A stretch of DNA of 64,000 nucleotides, taken from NCBI GenBank assembly GCA_037043455.1, contig JAWPHD010004455.1:1-64000 (forward strand). The letters run 5' to 3'. Positions 35,601 through 43,337 of this stretch are shown in pieces. The stretch is from Cyrtodaria siliqua (lineage: Eukaryota; Mollusca; Bivalvia; Adapedonta; Hiatellidae). The position numbers and the translations under genes are program-made. How positions within the stretch are numbered: the first letter of the stretch is position 1; each line of letters begins with the position of its first letter. The notes under the pieces were generated by a model that made no database searches, was not told the origin of the DNA, and saw only the letters and a list, made by a program, of their open reading frames with translations.

Positions 35601-35690
35601 TAGGTATTGAGTGTAGTCGGGAACAGTGCGAAGATAGATGTGTGTACAAACTTTGGTTATAAGGCCTTCTCAATGTTATTCACCGTCTGA
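20575..35690 (+). CDS. THOC6: THO complex subunit 6 homologue, C-terminal eight exons
   Basis: Eight GT-AG exons on the plus strand encode about 212 residues collinear with animal THOC6, from the middle WD40 blades to the stop: 20575-20623, 24523-24600, 25201-25303, 26320-26375, 28911-28979, 29163-29276, 32522-32650, 35604-35690. All junction phases agree. THOC6 is a seven-bladed WD40 protein of the THO core of TREX, which couples transcription and splicing to nuclear mRNA export. Family-typical matches are GGCGDNNVYVWNLETG, GHDDYIHSV, SEDGTVRIW, KWVGCVA, ICGGGPHLAAWHLRS and the C-terminal NFGYKAFSM. The N-terminal third (about 120 residues) was not found upstream in the window; its exons are very short or lie beyond the TRIM-like gene. 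Introns total about 14.5 kb and are mostly repeats. An AATAAA at 36538-36543 is one candidate poly(A) signal. Confidence 0.93.
20624..21286. other. THOC6 intron, no feature seen
   Basis: AT-rich intronic sequence before the TTAA element. No frame, palindrome or repeat supported. Confidence 0.5.
21291..24352. mobile_element. 3.06-kb TTAA-flanked TIR element carrying a tandem array
   Basis: The left end starts AAGGGAATGTAGTGACACAG and the right end is its inverse (CTGTGTCACTACATTCCGT); the tetranucleotide TTAA flanks both (21287-21290 and 24353-24356). The terminal inverted repeats extend for about 150 bp, including ACGGATATGGRAGCCGC and TTTGAAGGTTST. TTAA duplications are made by piggyBac and Kolobok transposases. 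No transposase is encoded; the interior is about 14 units of a 155-170-bp repeat. It lies in a THOC6 intron. Confidence 0.88.
21440..23860. repeat. about 155-170-bp tandem array inside the TTAA element
   Basis: Units contain CATAACTCGAAAACTACTAA, GGGACTGCAATGAAATTTCA, CACAATGATAGAGGGCAATG, AAGAACCATAACTCTG, CTTCATTTAATTTAGAGTTA and TTGCCCTTTGTAATTTTATA. They are diverged and interrupted at about 22000-22430 by a non-repeated stretch. No coding content. Confidence 0.9.
24523..24600 (+). CDS. THOC6: THOC6 exon b
   Basis: 78 bp, phase 0 to 0, reading ESSVELYGGCGDNNVYVWNL then ETGQET; this is the GG-D-LHTMDLETG strand pair of the family. The acceptor is TACTGTACAG; the donor ACA|GTCAGT is weaker than usual. 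Confidence 0.9.
25091..25200 (+). repeat. 37-bp tandem triplication of a splice acceptor
   Basis: Three essentially identical 37-bp units, each ending CTGTCATGTTCAGGGATCAT, precede THOC6 exon c. They provide three candidate 3' splice sites, with AG at 25125-25126, 25162-25163 and 25199-25200. The exon's first bases GGATCATT are part of the repeat. Only the last AG keeps the THOC6 frame. Confidence 0.93.
25201..25303 (+). CDS. THOC6: THOC6 exon c (WD40 blade, GH...W core)
   Basis: 103 bp reading GSFSGHDDYIHSVCMKNSGR then ECVSASEDGTVRIW, a complete GH-to-W blade core. Donor GG|GTATGT, phase 1. The acceptor TGTTCAG at 25199-25200 is the last of three identical tandem copies (see 25091-25200). 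Confidence 0.93.
25770..25965 (+). mobile_element. SINE family S2, copy 1 (diverged)
   Basis: Contains CCCTTAGCCTTATGAG, GGGTTGTAAACCCGGCTGTC, TCTCGGATTCCTATTTATAC, TTCCCCTCCTTCTG and TAAATAACCAAGATATTGTG. Same family as 29475-29595, 32066-32265 and 37360-37605. In a THOC6 intron. Confidence 0.7.
26155..26235 (+). repeat. tRNA-like relic
   Basis: AGTATGCTGTCTTTTATGGC followed by GAGGTCTCGAATTTGATTCC resembles degraded A and B boxes of a tRNA-derived retroposon. No stems can be folded cleanly. Confidence 0.35.
26320..26375 (+). CDS. THOC6: THOC6 exon d
   Basis: 56 bp; completes an Asp codon then reads CRVNRGEAMHVIQPFKHE. Acceptor TTTAACCAG, donor GAG|GTATGT, ends phase 0. Matches the RTAKEVQTIE-YKHE segment. 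Confidence 0.9.
26640..26945. mobile_element. MITE of the TTAAAGGGACACAYGGCAAT family
   Basis: Starts TTTAAAGGGCCACGGCAATC and ends GATTGCCGTGTGTCCCTTTA, an inverted pair of about 25 bp. The interior has the family landmarks TTGCACAAATAATATATTAA and AAAATGATACTGGATAT. In a THOC6 intron; no coding capacity. Confidence 0.88.
26948..27105. repeat. decayed foldback element (family P)
   Basis: The left side AGATTATTTAACTGCTGGGT and GGTAGGCATGTTTTGTGTTT pair imperfectly with the right side GTAAAAGAACAACCG and GATCCCAGCAGGTAATTAAT. The better preserved copy is at 53291-53450; a half copy lies at about 26440-26500. Confidence 0.7.
27130..27985. repeat. about 150-bp tandem array
   Basis: Five diverged units with GAATGATTTTTGGCAGAGTT, ATGACCCCTTATACAGAAAC, CTCCTGAACCCCTGG, ATTTCAATAAAACTTGGSAG and GGGATGATCAGTACCAAGCC. 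It starts at a CACCCCACGAAGCGGATGGG sequence with a short TCTG run (27170-27190). THOC6 intron. Confidence 0.85.
28112..28300. repeat. about 21-bp minisatellite, left block
   Basis: About nine units of TAATGTGATATCCACAATGTA with substitutions. The same unit resumes at 28733-28893; the 430-bp between them looks inserted and contains the palindrome at 28337-28434. Confidence 0.9.
28337..28434. repeat. palindrome, about 48-bp arms
   Basis: The left arm AAATATCTCCCGAGGTAGAG and the right arm ending CTCAACCTCGGGAGATATTT pair around GTGCGGAGCAC near 28385. It splits the 21-bp minisatellite in a THOC6 intron. Confidence 0.9.
28733..28893. repeat. about 21-bp minisatellite, right block
   Basis: About seven units of TAATGTGATATTCACACTGTA, ending 18 bp before THOC6 exon e. 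It lies in the region where a branch point and pyrimidine tract would be expected. Confidence 0.9.
28911..28979 (+). CDS. THOC6: THOC6 exon e
   Basis: 69 bp, phase 0, reading MTARPEVGKWVGCVACDNTD then DWL. Acceptor ATATTTACAG, donor CTG|GTACGT. It matches the RPHNGRWIGCLA-DSDWM segment. It lies only 18 bp after a 21-bp tandem repeat block. Confidence 0.92.
29163..29276 (+). CDS. THOC6: THOC6 exon f
   Basis: 114 bp, phase 0, reading ICGGGPHLAAWHLRSLSPMA and then KFNSPGASHNFIMFHEDM. Acceptor TATTTACAG, donor ATG|GTACGG. It matches the VCGGGPALTLWHLRS motif, one of the most distinctive of THOC6. Confidence 0.95.
29475..29595 (+). mobile_element. SINE family S2, copy 2 (partial)
   Basis: Contains AAGAACCATAGGAATCTGTT, CTCTCTCTGGGGCGGCTATA and GTGTTGATGAGCC, matching 32066-32265. 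The sequence just upstream (29410-29470) is weakly related. Confidence 0.7.
29648..29794. repeat. palindrome, about 68-bp arms
   Basis: The left arm GGATCTGACATGAGTTGTCA, CATACAAAATTTTATTAAAC is mirrored by the right arm ending ATCATTT-complement and TAGTGTCAGATCC. The 96-codon open frame over it (29657-29947) is a by-product of the palindrome, not a gene. Confidence 0.9.
29944..31747 (-). repeat. family D (about 300-bp unit) array, copy 1, interrupted
   Basis: Begins GATCAGCAGAGCTTGTGCCG with a CGTCCGTCCGTCC tract and ends AGAGCTTCAAGGTCATGAAC. The interior units carry CAAGATGGCCGCCACAGC, AACTATAAGTGATATTGATA, TGGGACTTTTTCTAAAATGA and AACATGGCTGCCAGTGGCCA. About 570 bp at 30715-31285 (starting TACCGTATTTACCGGCGTAA) looks like a separate insertion. 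Opposite in orientation to 51409-52640 and 54487-56370. Confidence 0.85.
32066..32265 (+). mobile_element. SINE family S2, copy 3 (best preserved)
   Basis: Contains TTCGGATGGGGACGTAAACC, GGTCCCGTGTATCGG, GCACGTTAAAGAACCATAGG, CCTTCCCCTCTCTCTGGGGC and TGTGTTGATGAGCCGTTAAA, ending in an AATTCAATT-rich tail. No tRNA head is recognised here, so this may be the body and tail of a longer SINE. THOC6 intron. Confidence 0.8.
32522..32650 (+). CDS. THOC6: THOC6 exon g
   Basis: 129 bp, phase 0, reading LISGGSEAYVNHWFMNGDLK then SRVPCSPSNVFSVAVNSKSE and SNR. Acceptor CCTCCCCAG, donor CGG|GTAAGT. It matches the [23 protein letters not shown] segment. Confidence 0.94.
32815..33010 (+). repeat. dispersed repeat (family E), copy 1
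   Basis: Starts TATACCCCAGCTTTCACAAA and includes TATAGGAATCATGCTG, CGTAATACTTGTTTGTCCTG and GAATGGGTTCCCAGACTTCA. The inverse-oriented copy is at about 59600-59785 in a UBASH3 intron. Confidence 0.78.
33011..34130. other. THOC6 intron, no gene seen
   Basis: AT-rich; the short frames at 33122-33313 and 33916-34131 have no recognisable motif. Near 33800-33850 a GGTTTGACTCCCGGC stretch may be a tRNA-like relic. Confidence 0.45.
34216..34425 (+). repeat. dispersed short repeat (family B), copy 4, with A-rich tail
   Basis: Head GTAAGGCCACATAAAAAAAT then GGTTCAGGTAACCCGATCG, CCTATTATTTTAAGGGGCCG and CTAAAACTTTTTATG, then about 110 bp of A-rich simple sequence (34303-34425). The A-rich tail suggests retroposition. 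Confidence 0.75.
34430..35105. repeat. about 147-bp tandem array, highly homogeneous
   Basis: Five units with ATCAATAGGGGTCATCTACT, TGTCATGACCAACCATCCTT, GGACCCTAGGTCCAACC, ATTCTCTAGTTATTGATCGG and CCGCAACCTTGACCTTTGAC. Units differ by only a few bases, so the expansion is recent. It ends in a short ACAG microsatellite (35128-35160). THOC6 intron. Confidence 0.93.
35604..35690 (+). CDS. THOC6: THOC6 terminal exon h
   Basis: 87 bp including the TGA at 35688-35690; reads VLSVVGNSAKIDVCTNFGYK then AFSMLFTV. Acceptor CCACTTTAG. It matches the family C-terminus [20 protein letters not shown], ending two to three residues after the usual end. Confidence 0.94.
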   Translation, partial: VLSVVGNSAKIDVCTNFGYKAFSMLFTV

Positions 35691-36227
35691 AATAAGAAAA
35701 GTCCAACTACACGAGGCTGCTCGACATTAACAGTGTGCAGAACAGAATCTCGATTGTTGTTGTATACAACAGACAGTCTGATACAGTGAACAAATAAGTG
35801 CATCCTGGACATGTGTTACCTTCAGATACACGCATAATGTTGTTGAAGTTCTTCTTTATCATTGTCACATCATTGTGATAAAAACAAGTTTCAGTAAAAC
35901 CGTCTGGATTTGAATGCAGTACACTTTGCGAGAATATTTCCAACAGAGAAGAGTGGCATCAGAACAGTTTTAAGGACCTGTTTCGAGCCTATTGTATTTT
36001 ATGGGGTGGGGGTGTGTGGTGGGTAGAGGGGAGGTAGAACAGTTGTACAGGTAACTGTAAATCCCTGTTGCATGAGACAGGACGGTATTCAATTTTATAT
36101 CAGATGAGTACAGCTAACTTGTTAATGTGTCGTGGTTTTTTCCTTCATAAAGCCAAGTAATTACTAGTATTATATACTGCTATACCCTAGATACTGTTCA
36201 GTATAACAATACTTTTCAAAGAAATAG
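35691..36227 (+). other. THOC6 3' flank / probable 3' UTR
   Basis: Follows the TGA at 35688-35690. No other gene is seen. No AATAAA occurs close to the stop; the first clear one noticed is at 36538-36543, beyond a SINE. Confidence 0.4.
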
Positions 36228-36450
36228 CGTCTCCGTGGCCGAATGGTTAACAACGTTGCGTTGTAAACCTTAGCTGCTCACCGCTGCGGGTTCGAATCCC
36301 ACTGGGAGCTCGACTTGTGAGGAAGTGTCGATTCTTACGGATGGCGGGAGATGTACAGTACTGGTTCTACCAAGGAAAAGTGGGTGGTCTGCCTCCACCC
36401 CAACAAATCGACCGTCATATATAACTTTACATGTGTTGAAAACGGCGCAA
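36228..36450 (+). mobile_element. tRNA-derived SINE (family S3)
   Basis: The head reads TCCGTGGCCGAATGGTTAAC (A box) and GCGGGTTCGAATCCCAC (B box), resembling a serine/leucine-type tRNA with a long variable arm; the acceptor stem pairs only partly. The body continues with TACTGGTTCTACCAAGG and a tail ACACAATACAAACAAAC. A related tail lies at 39375-39455. A SINE, not a working tRNA gene. Confidence 0.82.
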
Positions 36451-36889
36451 CACACAATACAAACAAACGATTCAAAGAAAACCTTTCTCGTGCCTCAATT
36501 TATTTACTTGAGCTTATCAGTCATGTAGCATGTTAGCAATAAATAAGCAAGCTTTCCATGCTTTTTCAATGACCATTTGGCATTGGCAAATAGGTCCTTA
36601 ATAGGCAAAGATTACTTCCACAATACTTGAAACAATGTCTCTTTTCTTACATTTTGCATTTGTACATTTTAAAACAAGTTTCTGACTAAACTTTAATTAA
36701 TCCTGATCGGTTTGATTGTGTTATTTGTTTATAACGAAACATGAATATAAAATTTATTACAAAATTACGTTTTCTGGTTTTGTCTGATTTTCCAACTGCG
36801 AAATACATTTTGGAAAGAATACAATATTCTTATTTTTGTGTCGCCTGTGAAGTGGTGGTGTCCGTCGTCCTTCGGTAGTCACATTTTTC

Positions 36890-37140
36890 ATTTCCGGACA
36901 ATATCTTCAGTTAGGAATGAGATATTGGAATGAAACTTGCTATGTAGATAGCGTATATAGAAAGGAAGCTTGGTATTGCATTTGAGGTCAGGGTCAAGGT
37001 CAAAGTCGCTGTTACTAAAAATAGAAAAATGGTTCCCTGACAATGAGATAAGCTATGTAGGTAGCATATATAGAAAAGAAGCTTAGTATTGCATTTCAGG
37101 TCACTGGTCGAGGTCAAGGTCACTGTCAGTAACGATGTTA
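36890..37140. repeat. family C tandem units, second locus
   Basis: Two units with GAATGAGATATTGGAATGAA, GCTTGGTATTGCATTTGAGG, TCAAGGTCAAAGTCGCTGTT and ACTAAAAATAGAAAAATGG; same family as 18220-18850. Confidence 0.78.
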
Positions 37141-37359
37141 GTAAAAATAGAAGCTTCAGGCGTCACATTTAATTCCACGGAATTATTATTGTATATGTAA
37201 ATATAACTGTATTAAATGTGACTGAAGATAGTGTGAAATTAGTTGTACATTGTGCATATTTGAATGCATTTAAACAGCTAATATGATAAGAATTCATAAG
37301 CTATAGCGTGTTCCTTTTAAAATATTTTATGTTTGGATTAGCCACAGGGTCCAAGCCTT

Positions 37360-37605
37360 ACCTGCACCACTGAGTTGCGTCGATATGTTCTTGGGCAAGA
37401 CACTTTCCCTTAGCCCTGTCCATCGGATAGGGATTTAAACAGGAAGGTCCTGTGTATTGGAGGCTATCATCTGAGGATGTGAATCTAATTTTTTTTGCAA
37501 GAGTAGATTAGGTTCCCAGATTCCTGTGTATCCTTCCCCTATCTCTGTGACAGCTTGAAATAACCCAAACAATGTGTTGATGAGCCGTCAAACAACATTT
37601 CAATT
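37360..37605 (+). mobile_element. SINE family S2, copy 4 with a longer 5' part
   Basis: Contains TTGGGCAAGACACTTTCCCT, TAGCCCTGTCCATCGGATAG, GGTTCCCAGATTCCTGTGTA, TCCTTCCCCTATCTCTG and TGTGTTGATGAGCCGTCAAA. The 5' extension GGCAAGACACTTTCCC is absent from copy 3. Confidence 0.75.
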
Positions 37606-37829
37606 CTATATTTGGTTCTATGTTTTGTTTAGGGACTGTTTTGATCTTCAGCAAGGGATTCTACATTACACAACAAACACAAGATGTAGAAAAAGTTAAC
37701 ATTTATTTATCATGTGTCGTATATACTATATAAAGGGTTTAAAATATAAAATAATTTCATAGCAAAAACACTAAATTAACAATTGGGAAGAAGCCAACAA
37801 TTGAGTATGTTCGACTCTGGCACTAAAGC

Positions 37830-38062
37830 TTTGTTGCACAGCTGTACATTGTTCACCTCACTAAAAGTGCACTCCACCACAGCTGTACAACTCACTAAAG
37901 CTGCACTCAACAGCTGTACATCTCACTAAAGCTGCACACCACAGCTGTACATCTCACTAAAGCTGCACACCACAGCTGTACATCTCACTAAAGCTGCATT
38001 ATACTGATGTACACCTCACTAAAGCTGTACTCCACCACAGCTTGACACTTCACTAAAGCTTG
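37830..38062. repeat. about 30-34-bp minisatellite
   Basis: About seven irregular units of CAGCTGTACATCTCACTAAA plus GCTGCACACCA. Units vary by small indels. Confidence 0.88.
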
Positions 38063-38149
38063 GGTTAAACATGTTTTATTTCAACATTTATATATATTGG
38101 TACAATATATAGTAGGATTGGAAGGAAAGAAAAATCTTATACAGTTCTT

Positions 38150-38545
38150 CTCCTTAAAGCTTGGTAAAGTGAAGGCCCTATCATCTTGACGAGGCAAAAT
38201 AAAGCATATTTAAGAAAATTAAGAAAATTAAGGGCCAAAACTCCAGTGTTTTTGGTCCGATGTTGGTGGTTTTCAAATTTATCCAAGCTTTCATTGATAT
38301 TAACAATCTGGTAGTGTTTGATGAAAAACTAATGTCCTACCATCTTAACGAGGTAAAATATAGCATTTTTAACTAAATCAAGGGCCATAACTCCGGTTAC
38401 TAGTCCGATCCATCTCGTTTTCAAACTCTTCCAAGCTTTCACTGATGTTAACAATCCGGTAGTTTGGTAAAGATAAGATGAAAAATGAAGGCCCTATCGT
38501 CTTAACAAGGCGAAAGTTAATGAATGACAACGGATGGACATGGCT
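38150..38545. repeat. about 170-bp tandem duplication (family F)
   Basis: Units share GAAGGCCCTATCATCTTGAC, GAGGCAAAATAAAGCAT, AAGGGCCAAAACTCC and CCAAGCTTTCATTGATATTA. Weakly related sequence at the right edge of the window (63790-63960). Confidence 0.75.
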
Positions 38546-39039
38546 AACACTATATATGTCCCCGCACCATTCGGCCGTTGGGGCATAAACATACATTCAA
38601 TGAGCGTATAAAGATAACAAAATATTTAAAGTAACGCTACATTGTACTATAAAGTTTACATTACCAACAAGTATTTCAAAATAAGAAAACTTTTTCCACC
38701 AAACCAGTTTCCTATAGGTTTTACTGATTAATGATGCTGCATCATACTTAAAATCATCTGGTTTGAACTATTTTAGAAATTATGAAATATGAATTACAAA
38801 ATATACAATTTGTGCAGAAAACATAATTTGATCGGACTGGGTTCAAACCCCGGACGGGTCATACAATATTTTTATTTTAAAAAGGTACTAGTAGCTCTCT
38901 TTCAGCATATTTAGGAAGGTTCTAGGGCTGGTCAGCCAATTGTCTGTATAATGTGACAGGGAGGGGTATCATGTCCTGTGTCAATGGCGTGGTATTTCAG
39001 TGGGGCAGCACTATAAATCTGAGCATTGAGCTAACTGCT
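38546..39039. other. no gene seen
   Basis: AT-rich; a GGGTTCAAACCCCGGACGGG stretch near 38830-38860 is a tRNA B-box-like relic without the rest of a tRNA. Confidence 0.45.
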
Positions 39040-39370
39040 ACAAGTAGACACCATCTAACAAGTAGTTTCAGAGGAGTAGTCGCCACAAGTTTTTCCTATA
39101 TAACTTTATGTAAATGAAGATGTACGCTGGCAGCTATGTTTGAAATCAAATAAAAATGAATTTTGTTTTAGGACCAACTTCATGTCATGCCTATTAATTT
39201 GGTAAAGCTTCCAAATCAATACCCCTCGTGTTTTCTAAGCAGTAGTCGCCACAAAATTCTATTTTTAAATCTATTTTTAACTGTGGCAGCCATCCTGAAA
39301 TGTTGGCCAACTTGACTCTTTCTAACTAGACATCAAGAGCAACATTGCTAACTAGATATCAAGAGCAACA
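39040..39370 (+). repeat. family D unit, fragment
   Basis: One degraded unit: AGTTTCAGAGGAGTAGTCGC, TATATAACTTTATGTAAA, ATGTCATGCC and ACATCAAGAGCAACATTGCT. Same orientation as 51409-52640. Confidence 0.75.
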
Positions 39371-39374
39371 TTGC

Positions 39375-39455
39375 TGGGTGGGGTGGGGTCTGCCTGTACC
39401 ATAAAATAATCGTGTCGTAAAAATGACATAAAACACAATTCAAACAAACAAATCA
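39375..39455 (+). mobile_element. SINE S3 tail fragment
   Basis: GGTGGGGTCTGCCTGTACCA and CATAAAACACAATTCAAACA match the 3' part of the SINE at 36228-36450. The tRNA head is missing. Confidence 0.65.
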
Positions 39456-39544
39456 AATAAATTGGGGTTTTATGGTATTTTAAAACATCACATTATGTTA
39501 TACTAGGACAGCCACCTCAGAGAGATGAGATGAAATTTCCAATC

Positions 39545-39640
39545 AAAATCAGATACGCCTCCACCAGGAAGCAAACCCATGCGGGGCAAAGGTCTGTAGC
39601 TCTAAAGCGCAATGCCTTATCCAAAAAGCTACTGAGATTA
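39545..39640 (-). repeat. tRNA-like relic
   Basis: The minus strand reads AGTAGCTTTTTGGATAAGGC and CATGGGTTTGCTTCCTGG, a recognisable but eroded A-box/B-box pair. It may be the head of a lost SINE. Confidence 0.5.
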
Positions 39641-39844
39641 AAATAAATTAAGTCTCAAGCACAGTAAATATGGTAACCAACATTATAACAATATTTTCTG
39701 TTTCTTTTTATCACAATGTAAATCATTAAAGGGAGAACATCCGGCTTATCATGGCGGTCTAGGGGTCCGACTAAAAGCTGAGAGAGCATTGTATTTTCTA
39801 TTCTAAAGAGCCAAAACATAATGAAATGACTCCTTATTACATAC

Positions 39845-40335
39845 CTTACTATAAACAGTAACATATTTCAGTAGAAAAACAATGATTATAAGTCCGTTTT
39901 CATATCCATTATCGATACACTGTGCCATTATGGATTATGGAAAATCGGCACAGTAGCAACAGACTGTCCGCACGCAATGACATCAACGTCATCAAGCAAC
40001 ACTCGGACGTCATATTTGAGCTCTATGGCTGAGGAGCAGACATTGAAATCTCAACTGCAATTTTCATGCACAAAAAGAAAACGTAATGTTGAAATATATC
40101 ATTGAAGTGAAAGATGTGGTTTTCAATAAAAAAGGCAAGGAAGAAAACTGATTTAACCTAATTTATTAATCTAATATAATGTATTTATTTGCCAAATTAT
40201 TGTTTGCATCTTATGCTAGTTATATGTTTAAATTGCACCGTTTTGTACACATTTCGACATATTTTGTCGTAAAAATGCTGCTGTTGTTCTTATTCTTCTT
40301 CTCCATTTATAGTAAGGAATGTAATAAAAAGGCAA
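39845..40335 (+). repeat. dispersed repeat (family G), copy 1
   Basis: Shares ATTATGGAAAATCGGCACAG, TAGCAACAGACTGT, CATCAACGTCATCAAGC and TTGAAATCTC with 61885-62380, same orientation. The copies differ at their right end: this one continues into the palindrome at 40336-40449. Confidence 0.82.
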
Positions 40336-40449
40336 ATATACGGCCACGGTGTGCCTTTTGTCGATAACGGAACACCTAGTGCATGGCCCTCCAGCCATTA
40401 CGGCACTAGGTATGCCATTATCGACAAAAGGCACACCACGGCCGTATAT
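40336..40449. repeat. palindrome, about 48-bp arms
   Basis: The left arm ATATACGGCCACGGTGTGCC, TTTTGTCGATAACGG pairs with the right arm ATTATCGACAAAAGGCACAC and CACGGCCGTATAT; the loop lies around CCAGCCATTACG. A GC-rich stem in AT-rich surroundings. Confidence 0.92.
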
Positions 40450-40674
40450 TAAACTCTAATTTTTTATTACAAAACATAATTCTGCACAGTTATATGTGCT
40501 ATCCTAGGTTACGCACCATAATCATGTGATGCCTGATATTATTCAAAAACTACGGTGAACTGAATGTTACCCTTGATCGTGTGGGTGCCAACACAAGATT
40601 TTGATTGATATTACTTTTTTCATGAATTGTGGGCAACATTTTTTTTCTATTTTAGATTCTTTTTGAAAAAAAGC

Positions 40675-41365
40675 CTGATGTACCACCTTTAATATTTGAA
40701 TGTGGTCTGCTAAGGAATGCATCTTTATGTACCAAATTTAATATTTGAATTTGGTCTGCTAAGGAATGCATCTTTATGTACCACCTTTAATATTTGAATG
40801 TGGTCTGCTAAGGAATGCATCTTTATGTACCACCTTTAATATTTGATTGTGGTCTGCTTAGGAATGCATCTTTATGTACCACCTTTAATATTTGAATGTG
40901 GTCTGCTAAGGCATGCATCTTTATGTACCACCTTTAATATTTGAATGTGGTCTGCTGACATGCATCTTTATGTACCACCTTTGATATTTGAATGTGGTCT
41001 GCTAAGGAATGCATCTTTATGTACCACCTTTAATATTTGCATGTGGTCTGCTAAGGAATGCATCTTTATGTACCACCTTTAATATTTGAATGTGGTCTGC
41101 TAAGGAATGCATCTTTATGTACCACCTTTAATATTTGAATGTGGTCTGCTAAGGAATGCATCTTTATGTACCACCTTTAATATTTGAATGTGGTCTGCTA
41201 AGGAATGCATCTTTATGTACCACCTTTAATATTTAAATGTGGTCTGCTAAGGCATGCATCTTTATGTACCACCTTTAATATTTGAATGTGGTCTGCTAAG
41301 GCATGCATCTTTATGTACCACCTTTAATATTTGAATGTGGTCTGCTAAGGAATGCATCTTTAATT
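40675..41365. repeat. 49-bp minisatellite, about 14 units
   Basis: Unit: GAATGTGGTCTGCTAAGGAA, TGCATCTTTATGTACCACCT, TTAATATTT. Units are almost identical; one lacks a few bases (near 40955). Confidence 0.96.
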
Positions 41366-42170
41366 TTCTACAATTATACCTAATTACCACACTAAATGGC
41401 ACAACAATATCAATAACAAATATGTAGGACACAAACAAAACTATTATATACAAAATGGGCAGCCATGTTTGTTTTCATTTTGCATTGGAAAACGAGGGGC
41501 AAAATTGACTTTGACAGATCGTGAGGCTCCAAAAAGTCGGATTTAAAAAAAGTTTTACTTTGTTAAAAGCGTCAAAACCCATCTTTCTATTGATGTGTCA
41601 TAATTTGAAATTTTCCATAATGAATAATTTTTCCGTTCATAATCTAGACCTGGTGAAAATCACTATTACAAGAGGGAGCATATTTAACTATTTTTAAACA
41701 ATCAAAAATAATGTGTATATATTTTTTATAAAAATGGAAATAGGAAAATAAAATAAATACTATCTATATAATCTATATTTTCTTAAAGTTTATTATAAGA
41801 AATAAATTCATATTTGCATTAAATGGCTGTGTTGTATTGTTCAAACTAACAACTAAGTATAAAAAGTGTGCTCAACTAAGTATAAAAATGGGCAGAACTT
41901 GTCAAGATACGTTGCAGAGTTATGTAACTTGCGCGTGGCTATTTATACCTAATACATGTATGAAGTTTCACTGAATTCTGTCAAGAAGTTTCTGGGATAT
42001 GAGCTTACTGAAAAAGTTTAACCAATGCACAGACGCAGATGATCGAGTAGAATGGCTTGCCTTTTCTTTGAAAAGTCAAGCTAAAAATAGCTTTAAAAAT
42101 CTGATACTTCAAAGATACAAAAACAATTGACAAATAAAGGAATGACATTTAGTTGTGTTTATATTGGGCA
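41366..42170. other. no gene seen
   Basis: AT-rich intergenic sequence between two minisatellites. No supported frame or repeat. Confidence 0.5.
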
Positions 42171-42463
42171 CTGACCTCAGAGAAAGAGACGAGACTGAAG
42201 GTCGTATCATACATGCCACTGACCTCAGAGAAAGAGACGAGACTGAAGGTCGTATCATACATGCCACTGACCTCAGAGAAAGAGACGAGACTGAAGGTCG
42301 TATCATACATGCCACTGACCTCAGAGAAAGAGACGAGACTGAAGGTCGTATCATACATGCCACTGACCTCAGAGAAAGAGACGAGACTGAAGGTCGTATC
42401 ATACATGCCACTGACCTCAGAGAAAGAGACGAGACTGAAGGTCGTATCATACATGCCACCACC
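42171..42463. repeat. 48-bp minisatellite, six essentially identical units
   Basis: Unit: CACTGACCTCAGAGAAAGAG, ACGAGACTGAAGGTCGTATC, ATACATGC. No difference was seen between units apart from the edges. As 48 is a multiple of three and stop-free in several frames, it gives four overlapping open frames of 105-118 codons on both strands, none credible as genes. Confidence 0.97.
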
Positions 42464-42775
42464 AAGGCTTGAACCCACAGAGTAAACCCGTGATTTTTTA
42501 TTTTTATTTTAGCTTTACTGGTAGGTCTAGATTGTTTACTCTTAAATATTTTAACAAAACTTAATGTAAACGGTCATTTTTAGGTAGATAAGAATAAAAA
42601 ATACTTTTTTATCTTGATGATATGATAAAAAAAGTCCCCAGTTGGGAATCAAACCCTGTGGACAATAAAACCACAACACCAATACAGTGTTGACGTTTAA
42701 TAAAACAATATTCATATGATTATTGATAGAAACAAGTACCGTTCTTACCTTCCAATGGTGAAGACTATCTGCTGT
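42464..42775. other. no gene seen
   Basis: Contains a tRNA B-box-like stretch on the minus strand, CAGGGTTTGATTCCCAACTG, near 42640-42660. Otherwise no feature. Confidence 0.4.
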
Positions 42776-43337
42776 AGTCTATAACAAAAGTAAATGTAGA
42801 AAAAAGTTTTGTTCGACCTAATGCATCTTTTTTTGTTGTTGTTATCTGCCTGCCCTTTTGTAATTACTGCACTAGGAGCATCATGTATGTCTTAATTCCA
42901 TATACATTAGGGTTTGCCCATATCTAATATTACCATATTGGTACCAGGTGCATCTAATTCCCTACCCCATGTTCATCAGTGATGTCTTATCCTGGGGGTA
43001 TCCTCGCCGACACCCCACTCCCCCTCTCCCACCAGTGGAGGAAAACACTGATATGTGCATAATGGTAACAACCTATAGCTCTGATCCTTCCTGATTTAAG
43101 GCATTAATTTTACAATGAAATTATGTAAAAAATTGTGACAAAAAAAAAAAACAGTAATAGAAAAGTATTCAAATTAGCACGCGGTCTCCAAAAAAAAGGC
43201 AGGCATGTTGACATAGCTTAATTTTGGGGCAAGTGACTTTTGAAATTGGGGCAAGTGATATTTTGGGCAGGGCAAGTGGATTTTGAAAATCGACTTGCTC
43301 TGGGCAAGTGAATTTTCAAAATATTTCCAGACCCCCG
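42776..43337 (-). mobile_element. truncated copy of the CAGGG-terminus DNA transposon
   Basis: The minus strand begins at 43337 with the terminus GGGGTCTGGAAATATTTTGA and follows the element at 1739-3354 through its CACTTGCCC-rich subterminal part, the GTGTTTTCCTCCACYGGTGG segment and the GGTCGAACAAAACTTTT segment, stopping at about 42776. The other end is missing, so it cannot be mobilised as it stands. Confidence 0.88.

Noticed and set aside
36228..36310. Possible functional tRNA gene
   Set aside because: A and B boxes are good but the acceptor stem does not close and a SINE body with an AAACAAAC-type tail follows. The same applies to 19956-20110 and 61694-61854.
40675..41365. CRISPR-like regular repetition
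   Set aside because: Units are contiguous with no unique spacers, and the genome is eukaryotic; same reasoning for the arrays at 1-399 and 17123-17425.
42109..42485. Overlapping 105-118-codon frames on both strands
   Set aside because: Caused by six identical 48-bp units; no start context, splice sites or relatives.
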